Below are positions 17,741-26,253 of a stretch of DNA of 64,000 nucleotides, one piece after another. The DNA lies in contig NZ_VOUA01000002.1 in assembly GCF_024372725.1 (NCBI RefSeq), positions 1-64,000 on the forward strand. The letters are read 5' to 3'. The number at the start of each line of letters is the position of its first letter. The stretch's first letter is position 1. Below the pieces are notes generated by a model. It searched no databases. It had not been told where the DNA came from and saw only the letters and a list, made by a program, of their open reading frames with translations. Source of the DNA: Methanosarcina sp. KYL-1. Its GTDB lineage: Archaea; Halobacteriota; Methanosarcinia; Methanosarcinales; Methanosarcinaceae. The translations under genes and the position numbers were made by a program.

Positions 17741-18163
17741 GTGGCGCAGCAAAAAATCGAGAAGTCGGAGGAGGAGTGGAAGAACGTTCTCACTCCCGAG
17801 CAGTACTACGTCCTGAGGCAGAAAGGCACGGAAAGGCCCTTTTCCGGGGACCTGTACTATAACAAGGAAAAAGGAGTCTATACCTGTGCTGCCTGCGGGC
17901 AGGAACTTTTTTCTTCGGACACCAAGTTTGAATCAGGGACCGGCTGGCCCAGTTTCTGGGATGCGGTCTCCAGTGACCGGGTAAGGCTCAGGGAAGACAA
18001 CAGCCATTTCATGCACAGGATCGAAGTCGTCTGTTCCCGCTGCGGAGGGCACCTGGGGCATGTTTTCGAGGACGGGCCGAAACCCACAGGAAAACGCTAC
18101 TGTATCAATTCCGTCTCCCTGGACTTCAAGAAGAAGCCCGAAGAAGAAAAATCCGAACGGTGA
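17741..18163 (+). CDS. msrB: Peptide-methionine (R)-S-oxide reductase
   Basis: A 140-residue MsrB that reduces methionine-R-sulfoxide in oxidised proteins. The zinc-binding pairs are Cys49/Cys52 (CAAC) and Cys98/Cys101 (CSRC), and the catalytic Cys121 lies in RYCINS. Substrate residues are in GTGWPSFW and [19 protein letters not shown] resolving cysteine near position 60-65 is absent, so recycling may depend on an outside thiol. The start is GTG 17741 after GGGGGT. It is separate from the methanol regulator msrB, a name clash to avoid. Confidence 0.95.
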   Translation: MAQQKIEKSEEEWKNVLTPEQYYVLRQKGTERPFSGDLYYNKEKGVYTCAACGQELFSSDTKFESGTGWPSFWDAVSSDRVRLREDNSHFMHRIEVVCSRCGGHLGHVFEDGPKPTGKRYCINSVSLDFKKKPEEEKSER

Positions 18164-18225
18164 AATAGGGCCCGAAAAGCCCGAAGAATGAAATCAGGAA
18201 AGCTTAAAAGGGGGCTTGAGTAAAT

Positions 18226-18414
18226 CTGAAACCTTCAAAAATACAGGTAGAGCTGGCCGGTTTTGTCATATTTCTGTTTCTCTACCTTGCCTTTTTCAAT
18301 CTGCTGTTCAGCCTGAGAGGGTATGAATCTCCCGTCTTTGCTCCGGGGACCCTTCTTTTTTCCTTTCTCGGATACTGGCTGGGCGGGTACCTTTACGACA
18401 GGTATGTGAAATGA
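18226..18414 (+). CDS. Small two-helix membrane protein with non-standard start
   Basis: A 62-codon frame reading KPSKIQVELAGFVIFLFLY, a first transmembrane helix, an APGTLLFSFLGYWLGGYL second helix, and a DRYVK end. The hydrophobic pattern and clean stop look like a real small membrane protein. The frame is bounded upstream by TGA and has no ATG, GTG or TTG; CTG 18226 is the best candidate start, with AGGGGG about 10 nt upstream. It lies 63 nt after the methionine sulfoxide reductase gene and could be co-transcribed. Function unknown. Confidence 0.5.
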   Translation: MKPSKIQVELAGFVIFLFLYLAFFNLLFSLRGYESPVFAPGTLLFSFLGYWLGGYLYDRYVK

Positions 18415-18668
18415 TTCCGGAACTCCTGGGCCCCCTGGGGAATTGATCTGGCTTCTAACCGGTTTCTGGAAGTGCTCCTTCTCTGGCTTTTAATCGGGTT
18501 CCTGAAAGGGCTGCTAGATATGTTTCTAAACGGGGCTCTTATATGGGGTTTCTAATAAGGTTTCCAGATGGGGTTCCATAGCATAATCCTATAAATTTCT
18601 ATATAGAATCTTTCTTTATTTAGTACTTTCACAAACTTTATTATAGACCACAGCAATCTTCCGGGTAG

Positions 18669-19328
18669 ATGTTAAAAGCGATCATTTTCGATGTTGACGG
18701 CGTCCTTGTGGACTCCATGCGTTTCCATGCCGATGCCTGGATTGAGGCCTTCGGAGAAGCAGGAATTTCTATCAAGCGGGAGGACATTTACCAGATCGAA
18801 GGCTCGAATGGCCTGGGAGTAGTCAAATTGATCTTTGGGAAGGAAGGGAAAATCCCGGGACCTGAAGATTTTGAGTTTTTTCCCCGCAGGAAGAGGGAAG
18901 TTCTGGACTTCGACGGCATAAAGCCCTTTGAAGGAATGGTCAGCTGCCTGGAAGGGTTAAAGAGACGTTTCCGGCTTGCCCTGGTTTCGGGGTCCGACCG
19001 CAAGATCATCGAAAAGATGGTGCAGCGCTTTTTCTCCGGCATCTTTGAGGTCGCCGTTGCCGGCATTGATGTGGAAAACGGAAAACCGGCTCCCGATCCT
19101 TACCTGAAAGCGGTCGAGCTTCTGGGACTGGAAAAAGAGGAGTGCCTGGTAATCGAAAATGCTCCTCTGGGAGTGGAGGCAGCAAAAGCCGCAGGGCTTT
19201 ACTGCGTTGCTGTCTCAAGCACCCTGGGGCCCGAAAGGCTGCAGCATGCAGACCTTGTGCTTGAAAACCATGCTGAGCTTTTCAGGTATCTTGAAGGGTT
19301 GAGAGCAGGGGCTGAGGAAAGGACCTGA
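18669..19328 (+). CDS. HAD-superfamily phosphatase (beta-phosphoglucomutase-like)
   Basis: A 219-residue HAD hydrolase of the DhaH/PGMB subgroup. Motif I is FDVDGVLVDS with nucleophile Asp8 and acid Asp10. A helical cap spans about residues 18-85, motif II is LVSGSD (Ser108 region), motif III Lys is in VENGKPAPDPY, and motif IV is VIENAPLGVEAAKAAG. The metal-binding acid in motif IV is VIENA rather than the more usual VFEDS, still with Glu. Likely substrates are sugar phosphates or phosphoglycolate. The start ATG 18669 is preceded by a weak CCGGGTAG. Confidence 0.85.
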   Translation: MLKAIIFDVDGVLVDSMRFHADAWIEAFGEAGISIKREDIYQIEGSNGLGVVKLIFGKEGKIPGPEDFEFFPRRKREVLDFDGIKPFEGMVSCLEGLKRRFRLALVSGSDRKIIEKMVQRFFSGIFEVAVAGIDVENGKPAPDPYLKAVELLGLEKEECLVIENAPLGVEAAKAAGLYCVAVSSTLGPERLQHADLVLENHAELFRYLEGLRAGAEERT

Positions 19329-19395
19329 GAAAAGGATCTAAGAAAAGGATCTAAGAAAAGGATCTAAGAAAAGGATCTAAGGAAAGGATTTGAGG
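19318..19395. repeat. 14-15 bp tandem repeat between convergent genes
   Basis: Five copies of AAAGGATCTAAGAA-type units, starting inside the last codons of the HAD gene and running up to the end of the glycosyltransferase gene. The repeat probably expanded from the 3' end of the HAD gene. Confidence 0.85.
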
Positions 19396-19398
19396 ATT

Positions 19399-20538
19399 TC
19401 AGGCAGTTTCCGTTCCCACTTCTTTTTCTAGCAGTTCCCTGATTGCTTTTGGCCCGTCCAGTTCTTTTGCAAGCCTGCGGAGGCGCTCGGTTTTATTCCT
19501 GTACTTCTTGTCTTCCAGGACTTCCCGGATGCATTCCCGGATGGCTTCGGGGCGGGTGGAATAGCTGAGCCTTCTTCCGTAAGCTTCCTCCTCGACCACT
19601 GCGGCGTTGCTTTCCTGTTCGTTGTGTCCTTCGTCCGGGAAAGAGAGGATAGGGATTCCGAAACTCAAGGCTTCCATCATGGTGCTGTGCCCGCCCGGGG
19701 CAATTACCACATCCGAGCTCTTGAAGTAGGGGAAAGCATCTTTTATGAAAGGAAGGACCTGCACGTTTTCCGGCAGGTCTGTGAATTTCGACGAATCAAG
19801 ATTGGGGCCTGAAATGAGGGTATAGTGGATGTCGGGGTCTAATTTTGCTGTTTCAAGCACGTTCCTGAAGATCGGCTCCCTGTACCCGAAGCCGCCTATA
19901 AGTGAGAGGACATGCGGTTTTTTGAGGGGTATTTCTTCTACTTCTTCGTACTTTTCCCTGACAAGGGGCCCGCTGTAAAAGAGCTTTTCCCGGACTTTCG
20001 GGGTGAAACTCAGGTTTTTCCTGCAGACCGTATAGGGCAGGGGGTAGTCCGGGATAATTATCCTGTCCGCCAGTTCAAAGACCTGGTTGTAGAGCTTTTT
20101 TGTCAGTTCCCCGAGAAGCCTGATGGGCACTCCCCTGTTCCTGAAGAATTCTTCCATATTTGACTGGTTAAGGATAAGGTATACTGGAATTTTGAGGGCT
20201 TTTGCTGCAAGGATTCCCAGGTAATAGCTGTCCGAAACCACCACATCAGGTTCAATGTCTCTGGTTATCTTCAGGATTTTCGGGCCGCCCAGGATCTGCG
20301 CGCTCTTGAGGGTTGCCTCAATGGACCCTTTGAAGTCCAGGGTTCCTGCCTTTCCAACCAGCTTTATTTCCGAGGGGATCTCATGGGCGGCGTAACCCAC
20401 CTTTTCAACAAGTTCCTTCGAATAGCCATATGCTCCGAAGTGGACTTCATGCCCTGCACTCATTAGCTCTTTTCCCAGGGCGAGGCAGCGGCTTGTATGC
20501 CCGAGTCCTTCCCCGCACATGAAAATGATTATCTTCAT
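19399..20538 (-). CDS. GT-B fold glycosyltransferase (MurG/UGT-like)
   Basis: A 379-residue glycosyltransferase. The N-terminal CGEGLGHTSRCLALGKEL loop is the glycine-rich acceptor-side motif of MurG-like enzymes. The C-terminal half has the nucleotide-sugar site: SLIGGFGYREP, ISGPNLD, then VVIAPGGHSTMMEALSFGIPILSFPDEGHNEQESNA, matching the GGHST/EAL/PE region of family 1/28. No transmembrane helix is seen, so it probably acts at the cytoplasmic membrane face on a lipid or polysaccharide precursor. Donor and acceptor are unknown. Confidence 0.8.
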   Translation of the reverse strand: MKIIIFMCGEGLGHTSRCLALGKELMSAGHEVHFGAYGYSKELVEKVGYAAHEIPSEIKLVGKAGTLDFKGSIEATLKSAQILGGPKILKITRDIEPDVVVSDSYYLGILAAKALKIPVYLILNQSNMEEFFRNRGVPIRLLGELTKKLYNQVFELADRIIIPDYPLPYTVCRKNLSFTPKVREKLFYSGPLVREKYEEVEEIPLKKPHVLSLIGGFGYREPIFRNVLETAKLDPDIHYTLISGPNLDSSKFTDLPENVQVLPFIKDAFPYFKSSDVVIAPGGHSTMMEALSFGIPILSFPDEGHNEQESNAAVVEEEAYGRRLSYSTRPEAIRECIREVLEDKKYRNKTERLRRLAKELDGPKAIRELLEKEVGTETA

Positions 20539-20823
20539 CCAGCATAACTCCTTTTCTTCTGGCTTCAGGACTTCTTTCTCAAAGGTTTCCGGACTGTCAT
20601 CTGTCTATTTTCCCGAACAAAAATAAAGATTTGCTCTCAGAAGAGGATTTTTCTGGCTGGCGCTTTTCAGAAAATAATTTTAATTCCTTCTTTCGGTTCT
20701 ACCTGTTATAATTTCTTCTTCCGGTTCTACCTGTCATGTAGATGTTGTATTAATGGGCAGGTAACTATTCTAAATGATCGGATGACCAATCAAAATTGTT
20801 TCGGGCTGCCTGGAATAGTTATA

Positions 20824-20844
20824 TGGATGACCATTAAAGTCATC
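20824..20844 (-). terminator. Perfect 7-bp hairpin downstream of mtaB
   Basis: GGATGAC and GTCATCC flank the 7-base loop CATTAAA. It lies about 170 nt past the mtaB stop and could form the 3' end or a stability element of the abundant mtaCB transcript. There is no T-run directly after it on the minus strand, so processing or stabilisation is as likely as termination. Confidence 0.35.
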
Positions 20845-20921
20845 CGGATGTAGTAACAATCCGGGCTAGAGGGTTTGAGGGTTAAAAATGTGAGGAAAAA
20901 CGGACAGTACCGAAATATGCA

Positions 20922-20962
20922 GAAACGCAATGTGAAAAACGCAATGTGAAAAACGCAATGTG
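20922..20962. repeat. 14-bp tandem repeat after mtaB
   Basis: Three copies of a GCAATGTGAAAAAC unit (third copy incomplete). It lies 50 nt beyond the mtaB stop codon. Confidence 0.75.
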
Positions 20963-21012
20963 CAGTATAAGTAAATGAACTCAAAAAAGAAAAAAGAAAA
21001 GGAGATTTCGGC

Positions 21013-22398
21013 TTAGAAGCCGTAGTTCTCCGGAAGGAATACCTTTACTTCGCTCTGGTACTTGGTGAGGCAGTCGCTCATGAACTTGTCCATGTCGTCC
21101 GGAAGGACTTCGAGAGCTGCCTTTGCGTCTGCAAGGGCCTTTGCCTCGAACCTGGAGAGTGAGAGCTTTCCTGCAACGCCTTCTTCGACTATGTTGCAGC
21201 ATTCGACTGCAGCGTTCTTTGCCCTGAGGTAGATGTTGTCTCCGTCCTTGACGATTGCCTGGCCGACCTTGTATGCGTTGTCGTATGCAAGCACGTAGGA
21301 CTGGGGGTCTCTGTACCTGTCGGAGAGCATGAGGAGGTCCCTGAGAACTTTTTCGTTCTTGGTTTCAAGAGCGGTGTTCATGAGGGCGCAGTCGTATGCA
21401 AGGGACTCGGACCAGCACTGAACAGTGGTACCGCCGAATTCACCGTGGTACTCAACGGACTCGTTGGACCAGCAGTCACAGCACTGCATGATGAGGTTGC
21501 CCATTACGTCGGAGTGGGCGCAGGTGGAGGTCTTACCTTCCTGGGTCATCGGCTTGCCGGTGATTGCTTTGATGATGATGTTTTCGTATCCGCAGTCCTT
21601 TCCGGGGCCCATTGCGCCACATTCGTATGCAACGAGGGACCTGGGGGCGGAGATTGCCCTTGCGAGGATTGCGAGGGTGTGGGCGAGGTTCTTGTCGAGC
21701 AGCCCGCCGCCGATGAACATTGCGGTGTTTGCCTGGGCGCAGTCGGTGTCACCGGCTGCAACGGTGCCGGTCTTCTTTGCAATTGCGGCGATGTCGGACC
21801 AGATCATTTCCATGTCGATGGAGCCGAGGCAGCCGATTGCATAGAGCATACCTGCGATGTCGTTCCTGAGAACGGCGTAGTCGAAGACTTCTTTTCCACC
21901 CATGCTCTCAACGGAAAGCAGGTCTGCACCGGACTTGGCGCATTCTTCGAAGGCTTCGAGGAAGACGGAGTACTTGTCGCCTCTGAGCTGGAGGAAGTCC
22001 CTGTTTTCACGGATGTCACCAATGGTGTGGCGGAGTGCGCACTTTATGCCGTATTCATCGTGGTATTCTTCCATGATGGTCTTCTGGGCGTGTGCAACTT
22101 CTGCTCCCCAGGAGGGGTTGTTGGACATCTGCTGGACGTGTTCGGTTTCGAGGATAACTGCGGGGAAACCGACCTGGACCATTCTTGCCATGATGTCGGT
22201 GGTGATCCTCTCGTATTCCTTTACGAGTTTTTCCTTGGATGCACCGGCTTCAGGCCTGGGTGCGTAGTTAACTTCAGGAATTGTGTAGCCTGCACCGATC
22301 TCAAGGCCAAGGCCTGCCTTTACGGGGTGCTTGGATACTCCGAAGCTCATTTCGTCTGCGCTTGCGTATGCCATTGAAGTGTATCTTGTTGCTGCCAT
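21013..22398 (-). CDS. mtaB: Methanol:corrinoid methyltransferase MtaB
   Basis: MtaB transfers the methyl group of methanol to the Co(I) corrinoid of MtaC, the first step of methanogenesis from methanol; MtaA then passes it to coenzyme M. The protein has 461 residues. Numbered from ATG 22398, the zinc ligands of the Methanosarcina barkeri enzyme are all present: Glu164 (SVESMGG), Cys220 (DTDCAQ) and Cys269 (GKDCGY). I chose ATG 22398 over the in-frame ATG at 22407 because the GGTGA ribosome binding site right after the mtaC stop sits 5 nt before it and because the numbering then matches. It is cotranscribed with mtaC. The codon use is strongly biased (few rare codons), as expected for a very highly expressed gene. 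Confidence 0.97.
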   Translation of the reverse strand: MAATRYTSMAYASADEMSFGVSKHPVKAGLGLEIGAGYTIPEVNYAPRPEAGASKEKLVKEYERITTDIMARMVQVGFPAVILETEHVQQMSNNPSWGAEVAHAQKTIMEEYHDEYGIKCALRHTIGDIRENRDFLQLRGDKYSVFLEAFEECAKSGADLLSVESMGGKEVFDYAVLRNDIAGMLYAIGCLGSIDMEMIWSDIAAIAKKTGTVAAGDTDCAQANTAMFIGGGLLDKNLAHTLAILARAISAPRSLVAYECGAMGPGKDCGYENIIIKAITGKPMTQEGKTSTCAHSDVMGNLIMQCCDCWSNESVEYHGEFGGTTVQCWSESLAYDCALMNTALETKNEKVLRDLLMLSDRYRDPQSYVLAYDNAYKVGQAIVKDGDNIYLRAKNAAVECCNIVEEGVAGKLSLSRFEAKALADAKAALEVLPDDMDKFMSDCLTKYQSEVKVFLPENYGF

Positions 22399-22408
22399 TT
22401 CATTCACC

Positions 22409-23185
22409 TCAGTGCTTGTGGAATTTCTCTCTTAATACTGCGATATCGGTGGTACCTGCAACGATTGCGTCTGCAATCTTGGGTGCGTCAGCTGCTTCTT
22501 CTCCGTACACACCAAGGGCATACTGAGACACGAAGTCCTGGTTCACTGCGCCGCCGCCGCATGCGAAAGGTACTTTGAGGCCTTTCTCAACAAGCTTGTC
22601 GTTGACTTCCTTGAAGGCATACATGGTGGTGGTCATGAGTGCGGTCCCTGTGACCATGATGGGCTTGTTTTCCTGGACTGCTGCAACGACTTCGTCTACA
22701 GGCACGTCCCTTCCGAGGTCGACCACGTCATAGCCGTTTGCCCTGAGGAGAGCAGCTACGATGTTCTTGCCGATGTCGTGGACGTCACCTTCTGCGACGT
22801 GGCAGACAATAGTTCCCTTGGTTTCAGGGGCAGTTTCGGAGTTTTCCTTACAGAATTCGATACCATCAAGCATGGCGTCAGCAGACATCATAACGTTGGG
22901 GAGGAAAATGACACCGTCGTCGTAGAGTTTGGTGACAACAGCCATTCCGACCATGAGGGCGTCATCGATAAGGGCGATCGGGTCCTTGCCTGCGTCCATT
23001 GCTGCCTGGAGCCCTTCGATCACATCATCTTCTTCACCTTCGAAGATTGCCTTTGCGATCGGGTAGACTAACTCGTCTTTCGGGTAGAGCTCTTCTGCCG
23101 CTTCTTCAGGAGTCATCTCCTTTTCCAGAGCTACGTTGTATCTGGTTAAGACATTTTTCAGACTTGCCTCTGTAAAGTCCAACAT
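22409..23185 (-). CDS. mtaC: Methanol corrinoid protein MtaC
   Basis: MtaC carries the cobamide that accepts the methyl group from methanol in complex with MtaB. The 258-residue protein has the N-terminal helical cap domain (about 20-110) and a C-terminal B12-binding Rossmann domain. The lower axial ligand His136 lies in EGDVHDIGKN (the D-x-H-x-x-G motif), with VTGTALMTTT and FACGGGAVN completing the corrinoid pocket. ATG 23185 is preceded by GGAGGT at an ideal 8-nt spacing. It is the first gene of the mtaCB operon, with a region of 1.25 kb upstream, in keeping with the long leaders known for mta transcripts. Confidence 0.97.
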   Translation of the reverse strand: MLDFTEASLKNVLTRYNVALEKEMTPEEAAEELYPKDELVYPIAKAIFEGEEDDVIEGLQAAMDAGKDPIALIDDALMVGMAVVTKLYDDGVIFLPNVMMSADAMLDGIEFCKENSETAPETKGTIVCHVAEGDVHDIGKNIVAALLRANGYDVVDLGRDVPVDEVVAAVQENKPIMVTGTALMTTTMYAFKEVNDKLVEKGLKVPFACGGGAVNQDFVSQYALGVYGEEAADAPKIADAIVAGTTDIAVLREKFHKH

Positions 23186-24436
23186 ATTTTTTAACCTCCA
23201 TTTTATGATTCATACGAAAGGTTCCCTTTTTCCACCTTCATCCGGCTGTGCGATTTCCGGGTGCATGGTAGAGGGGAGTTCTGGTCAGTAGCAGGTTTTG
23301 CGGGCTTTCGCACTCTTTTTGGGTTCGGCCTTTTGAGGGTTTTCACCTCTGTGGGTCACATCCCTTTGCAGTTGCCTCACATTTGCCAGTTCTCAGAACT
23401 GTTGCCTTTTTTATTTTTCTCCATGTCCGCATGCTGACATGTATTTGCAGCATCATTAGGGGAAATCATCCCATATACCATAACCGACGGGAATTTTTCC
23501 TGGCCTTTTACTGAGGTGCATTGGCTCCAAAATTTTGAATCGGCAGTGTGGATTTTTTTGCCTTTCATTTTTTGCCCAGTTTTCTCCCGGTAGATGGGCT
23601 CAAAAATTTTCGGCTTATTTTTCGGCTTATTTTTCGGGTAGCTCAAAATTTCGTGATCTCAACTTCTTTTGGCCCTCTTCCCCATCCTGATCGAAAAAAA
23701 GATTTCTTTCAGTTTTTAGCTTCTTCGCCCTTACTTCTTCGCCCTTACTTCTTTGCCCTTACTTCTTCGCCCTTACTTCTTTTCTGCTTACTTCTTTTCT
23801 GCTTACTTCTTTTCTGCTTACTTCTTTTCTGCTTACTTCTTTTCCGCTTACTCTCCTCTACGGGCACCTGGCTTTGTGCTGAAGTATTGCCTGTGTGAGT
23901 GGAATGCGGGTAATAGTCAGCTATTTGCTGTTATTCGCTGTTTCCGGGGGGAAGTATTCCCTCTTTAAAGTGAGCTGCCAGGGGATTGCTGTTTCATCTT
24001 ATAAGTCTACTTTGTGATTTTTTTGGGACAATGTCATTATGGAGATTAATTCAATCAAAAATTTCAATGTTCATGTTTTCATTTTACAGTGTTACATTTT
24101 TTATTTATCTGAGTAGTTCCGGGGAGCTCTGTTCTCCTTTCACGGCTTTAGCGGTCGATTTTTCATTCAAGTGCGGGACTTTCTCTTACTTTGCAGGTTG
24201 TTTTTGTAAGACGTCCTCGCGTTTGAAATTATTCATCCAAATTCTTTTATATAAATGGGTATATCGATAACCCGCTGTCTGTGGCAATCCAATTCCCAAT
24301 TACATTCCCCGGTTTTAAGTCATGCAGGGCCGGGTGATTCCCGGATTTTTTATGCGCCTCCTGGTGGCTGCTTTTCCCGGCATGGCATAAACACGTTATA
24401 ATCATAAAATAAAAAAACGAGATTGAAGTGGTTTGA
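23186..24436. promoter_or_regulatory. 1.25-kb regulatory region between mtaCB and the msr-like genes
   Basis: It has no supported gene; open frames here come from pyrimidine repeats. Known mtaCB operons in Methanosarcina have long untranslated leaders and are controlled by Msr regulators, so this region should hold the mtaCB promoter, its leader and the divergent promoter of the regulator genes. A TTTTCGGCTTA unit is duplicated at 23609-23640 and a longer array follows at 23719-23853. An AT-rich segment at 24060-24110 and another at 24395-24425 are candidate promoter cores. I cannot fix the transcription start. Confidence 0.55.
23719..23853. repeat. 14/15-bp tandem repeat array upstream of mtaC
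   Basis: About four copies of ACTTCTTCGCCCTT (14 bp) followed by about five copies of ACTTCTTTTCTGCTT (15 bp). On the mtaCB transcript strand it is purine-rich (AAGAAGTAAG) and, if transcribed, would form a long unstructured AG-rich tract in the leader. Confidence 0.88.
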
Positions 24437-25291
24437 ATGCAACCAGAGTTAATAGATGTCGTATTTCGTTCCCAAAAAAGAAGAGACCTCCTTTTACTCC
24501 TGGGAGAAAAAACCCGAACAATCGAAGAGATCAAAACCCTTCTTGATGTTTCCCCCACCTCTATCCTGCCCCAGATCAAGCGGCTTACCGACAGCAGCCT
24601 GGTCGTTCAGAGGGATGGAGTATATGAATTAACCGACTTGGGAGAACAGGTGGTAAAAAAAGTCCGGCCCCTGGTCAACGTCCTTTCTCTTCTCGAAACA
24701 AACGATTACTGGCTGGAGCACGACCTCAGCGGGATTCCGCAGTACCTTCAAGAAAGGCTCGGAGACCTGAAGGGCTGCCAGCTGTTTGAACCCGATCCCA
24801 GCCAGATTTTTGAGCCCAGTACGGACCTCCTGCACTTTTTTTCAACTTCAAGGTATATGGTGGCGCTTTCTTCTTTTTACAGGCCTGAATTCCTTCCCCT
24901 TTACTCAAGGTTGGGGAGGACGGGGGCAGAAGTTTCCATGATTTTTACGGAATCGGTGCTGGAAAAAACCCTCTACAATTATGAGAAGAAAATAAAGAAA
25001 TTTGCAGGAATGGGGAATACCGAACTCTTCGCCTGTAATGACGGGGTCAGGATTGCCGAACTTATTATTTCCGATCGCGGGATGATTCTTTCCCTCTTTG
25101 CCAGGAATGGCAGGTTCTACCATGACTATGTGTTCTGTCCCGATCCGCAGGCTATCCAGTGGGGCATGGAACTCTTTGAATTCTATAAATCCGGGTCCTG
25201 GAAGATCGAAGACGCAGGAGACATGGAGCACTTTGAATGCACGTCCAGAGGCGAGCCCCTTCCCGAGTCCCTCCTGTTCAGCCTGCAGTAA
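24437..25291 (+). CDS. Msr-type methanol regulator (HTH + DUF1724)
   Basis: A 284-residue archaeal regulator of the family that includes MsrA-MsrG and MreA in Methanosarcina. The N-terminal winged helix (about residues 5-85) has TIEEIKTLLDVSPTSILPQIKRL as recognition region. The C-terminal DUF1724 domain spans about residues 130-270, with FFSTSRYMVALSSFYRPEF and RGMILSLFARNGRFYHDYVF. In M. acetivorans, pairs of such proteins encoded beside each mtaCB operon activate that operon and repress others. The position, divergent from mtaC and followed by a second member, supports the same role. Exact Msr letter not assigned. Confidence 0.88.
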   Translation: MQPELIDVVFRSQKRRDLLLLLGEKTRTIEEIKTLLDVSPTSILPQIKRLTDSSLVVQRDGVYELTDLGEQVVKKVRPLVNVLSLLETNDYWLEHDLSGIPQYLQERLGDLKGCQLFEPDPSQIFEPSTDLLHFFSTSRYMVALSSFYRPEFLPLYSRLGRTGAEVSMIFTESVLEKTLYNYEKKIKKFAGMGNTELFACNDGVRIAELIISDRGMILSLFARNGRFYHDYVFCPDPQAIQWGMELFEFYKSGSWKIEDAGDMEHFECTSRGEPLPESLLFSLQ

Positions 25292-25381
25292 GAAGCACAA
25301 CAGAGCTGCCGATTTCAGGTTTTAATTCCCGGATTGTCTCTTTCCCCCTAACCCTTTATCCCCTTCCGGAGGTTTAATCGA

Positions 25382-26173
25382 ATGAGCATGGACTTGCAGT
25401 TAATAGATACGATTTTCTTTTCGGATAAAAGGAAGAATTTGCTCCTGTTTCTGAAGGACGGGCCCAGAACTATTGAAGAAATCAAGACTGTGCTTGATGT
25501 CAGCTCAAGCCCCATTATGGCTCAGATCCGAATCCTGCTAAAGGATGGGCTGCTGGTGCAAAAAGGGGACAGCTACGAACTCTCGGTTAAAGGGAAGCTG
25601 ATCGTCCCCAGGATGGAACCCCTGCTCTCGACTTTCCGGGTTTTTGATGAAAACCATGAGTACTGGGCAAGGCAGGACCTGCACACCCTCCCCGGACACC
25701 TGCTTGACAGGATAGGGGAGATCGGGAGCTGCAGGGAACTTGTGCCTGACAGGACCCACATCTTTGATTATCCCCCGGAAATAATGGGCCCCCTCTACAA
25801 ATCAACTACCGTGCTGGAAGTCTCCTCAATTTTCCGCCCCGGCTATCCCGGGCTTTACCTGGACCTTGCCCGGAAAGGAATTGAAGTCTTGCTTGTCCTT
25901 GACCGCCCCATATACGAAAAGCTGGTTTCAGGCTACAGGGAAGAGGTAAATGAGTTCATTAGCATGGAAAATACAAGCCTCTTCGTCTGCGATCACAAAA
26001 TCGAGCTGGCTTCCGGACTTGTTACAGACCGTTTTATTTCCCTCTCCCTGGTCTCGAAGGACGGCCGGTACTATAACCACGAGATGGTGAGCTTTGAGAG
26101 AAGCGCCTTTGCCTGGGGCCAGGAACTTTTCTCCTATTACAGAGATATTTCGGAGCAGGTAACGGAAATTTGA
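25382..26173 (+). CDS. Msr-type methanol regulator (HTH + DUF1724), second of pair
   Basis: A 263-residue paralog of the gene before it, with about half of the residues shared. Winged helix: LIDTIFFSDKRKNLLLFLKD followed by TIEEIKTVLDVSSSPIMAQI. C-terminal DUF1724: SSIFRPGYPGLYLDLARKG and FISLSLVSKDGRYYNHEMV. The start ATG 25382 has the ribosome binding site GGAGGT 7 nt upstream, much better than that of the first gene, so it may be made in excess. The 90-nt gap suggests one transcript. Inferred to act with its partner on mtaCB, as MsrA and MsrB do. Confidence 0.88.
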   Translation: MSMDLQLIDTIFFSDKRKNLLLFLKDGPRTIEEIKTVLDVSSSPIMAQIRILLKDGLLVQKGDSYELSVKGKLIVPRMEPLLSTFRVFDENHEYWARQDLHTLPGHLLDRIGEIGSCRELVPDRTHIFDYPPEIMGPLYKSTTVLEVSSIFRPGYPGLYLDLARKGIEVLLVLDRPIYEKLVSGYREEVNEFISMENTSLFVCDHKIELASGLVTDRFISLSLVSKDGRYYNHEMVSFERSAFAWGQELFSYYRDISEQVTEI

Positions 26174-26253
26174 AATTTCCGTCTCCTTTCCCCCCGCTTA
26201 ATATCTCCTTTCCCAAAGCTTAAAATAGCCTGAAAATCCTGCTTTCTGAAGCC

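Larger units (their letters stand above)
20539..21012. other. Region downstream of mtaB
   Basis: About 470 bases with no gene. On the minus strand this is the 3' side of mtaCB. It contains a duplicated TTCTTCTTCCGGTTCTACCTGT-like block at about 20690-20735, a strong hairpin at 20824-20844 and three tandem copies of a GCAATGTGAAAAAC unit at 20922-20962. Confidence 0.5.

Noticed and set aside
21445-22377. 310-codon plus-strand open frame opposite mtaB
   Set aside because: It is a shadow of the highly biased codon use of mtaB on the minus strand, where all catalytic residues match; the plus-strand peptide is Cys/Gly/Val-rich and unlike any protein.
23548-23898. Open frame rich in Leu/Phe/Ser/Tyr upstream of mtaC
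   Set aside because: Produced by pyrimidine-rich tandem repeats in the mtaC upstream region; no ribosome binding site and no protein-like pattern.
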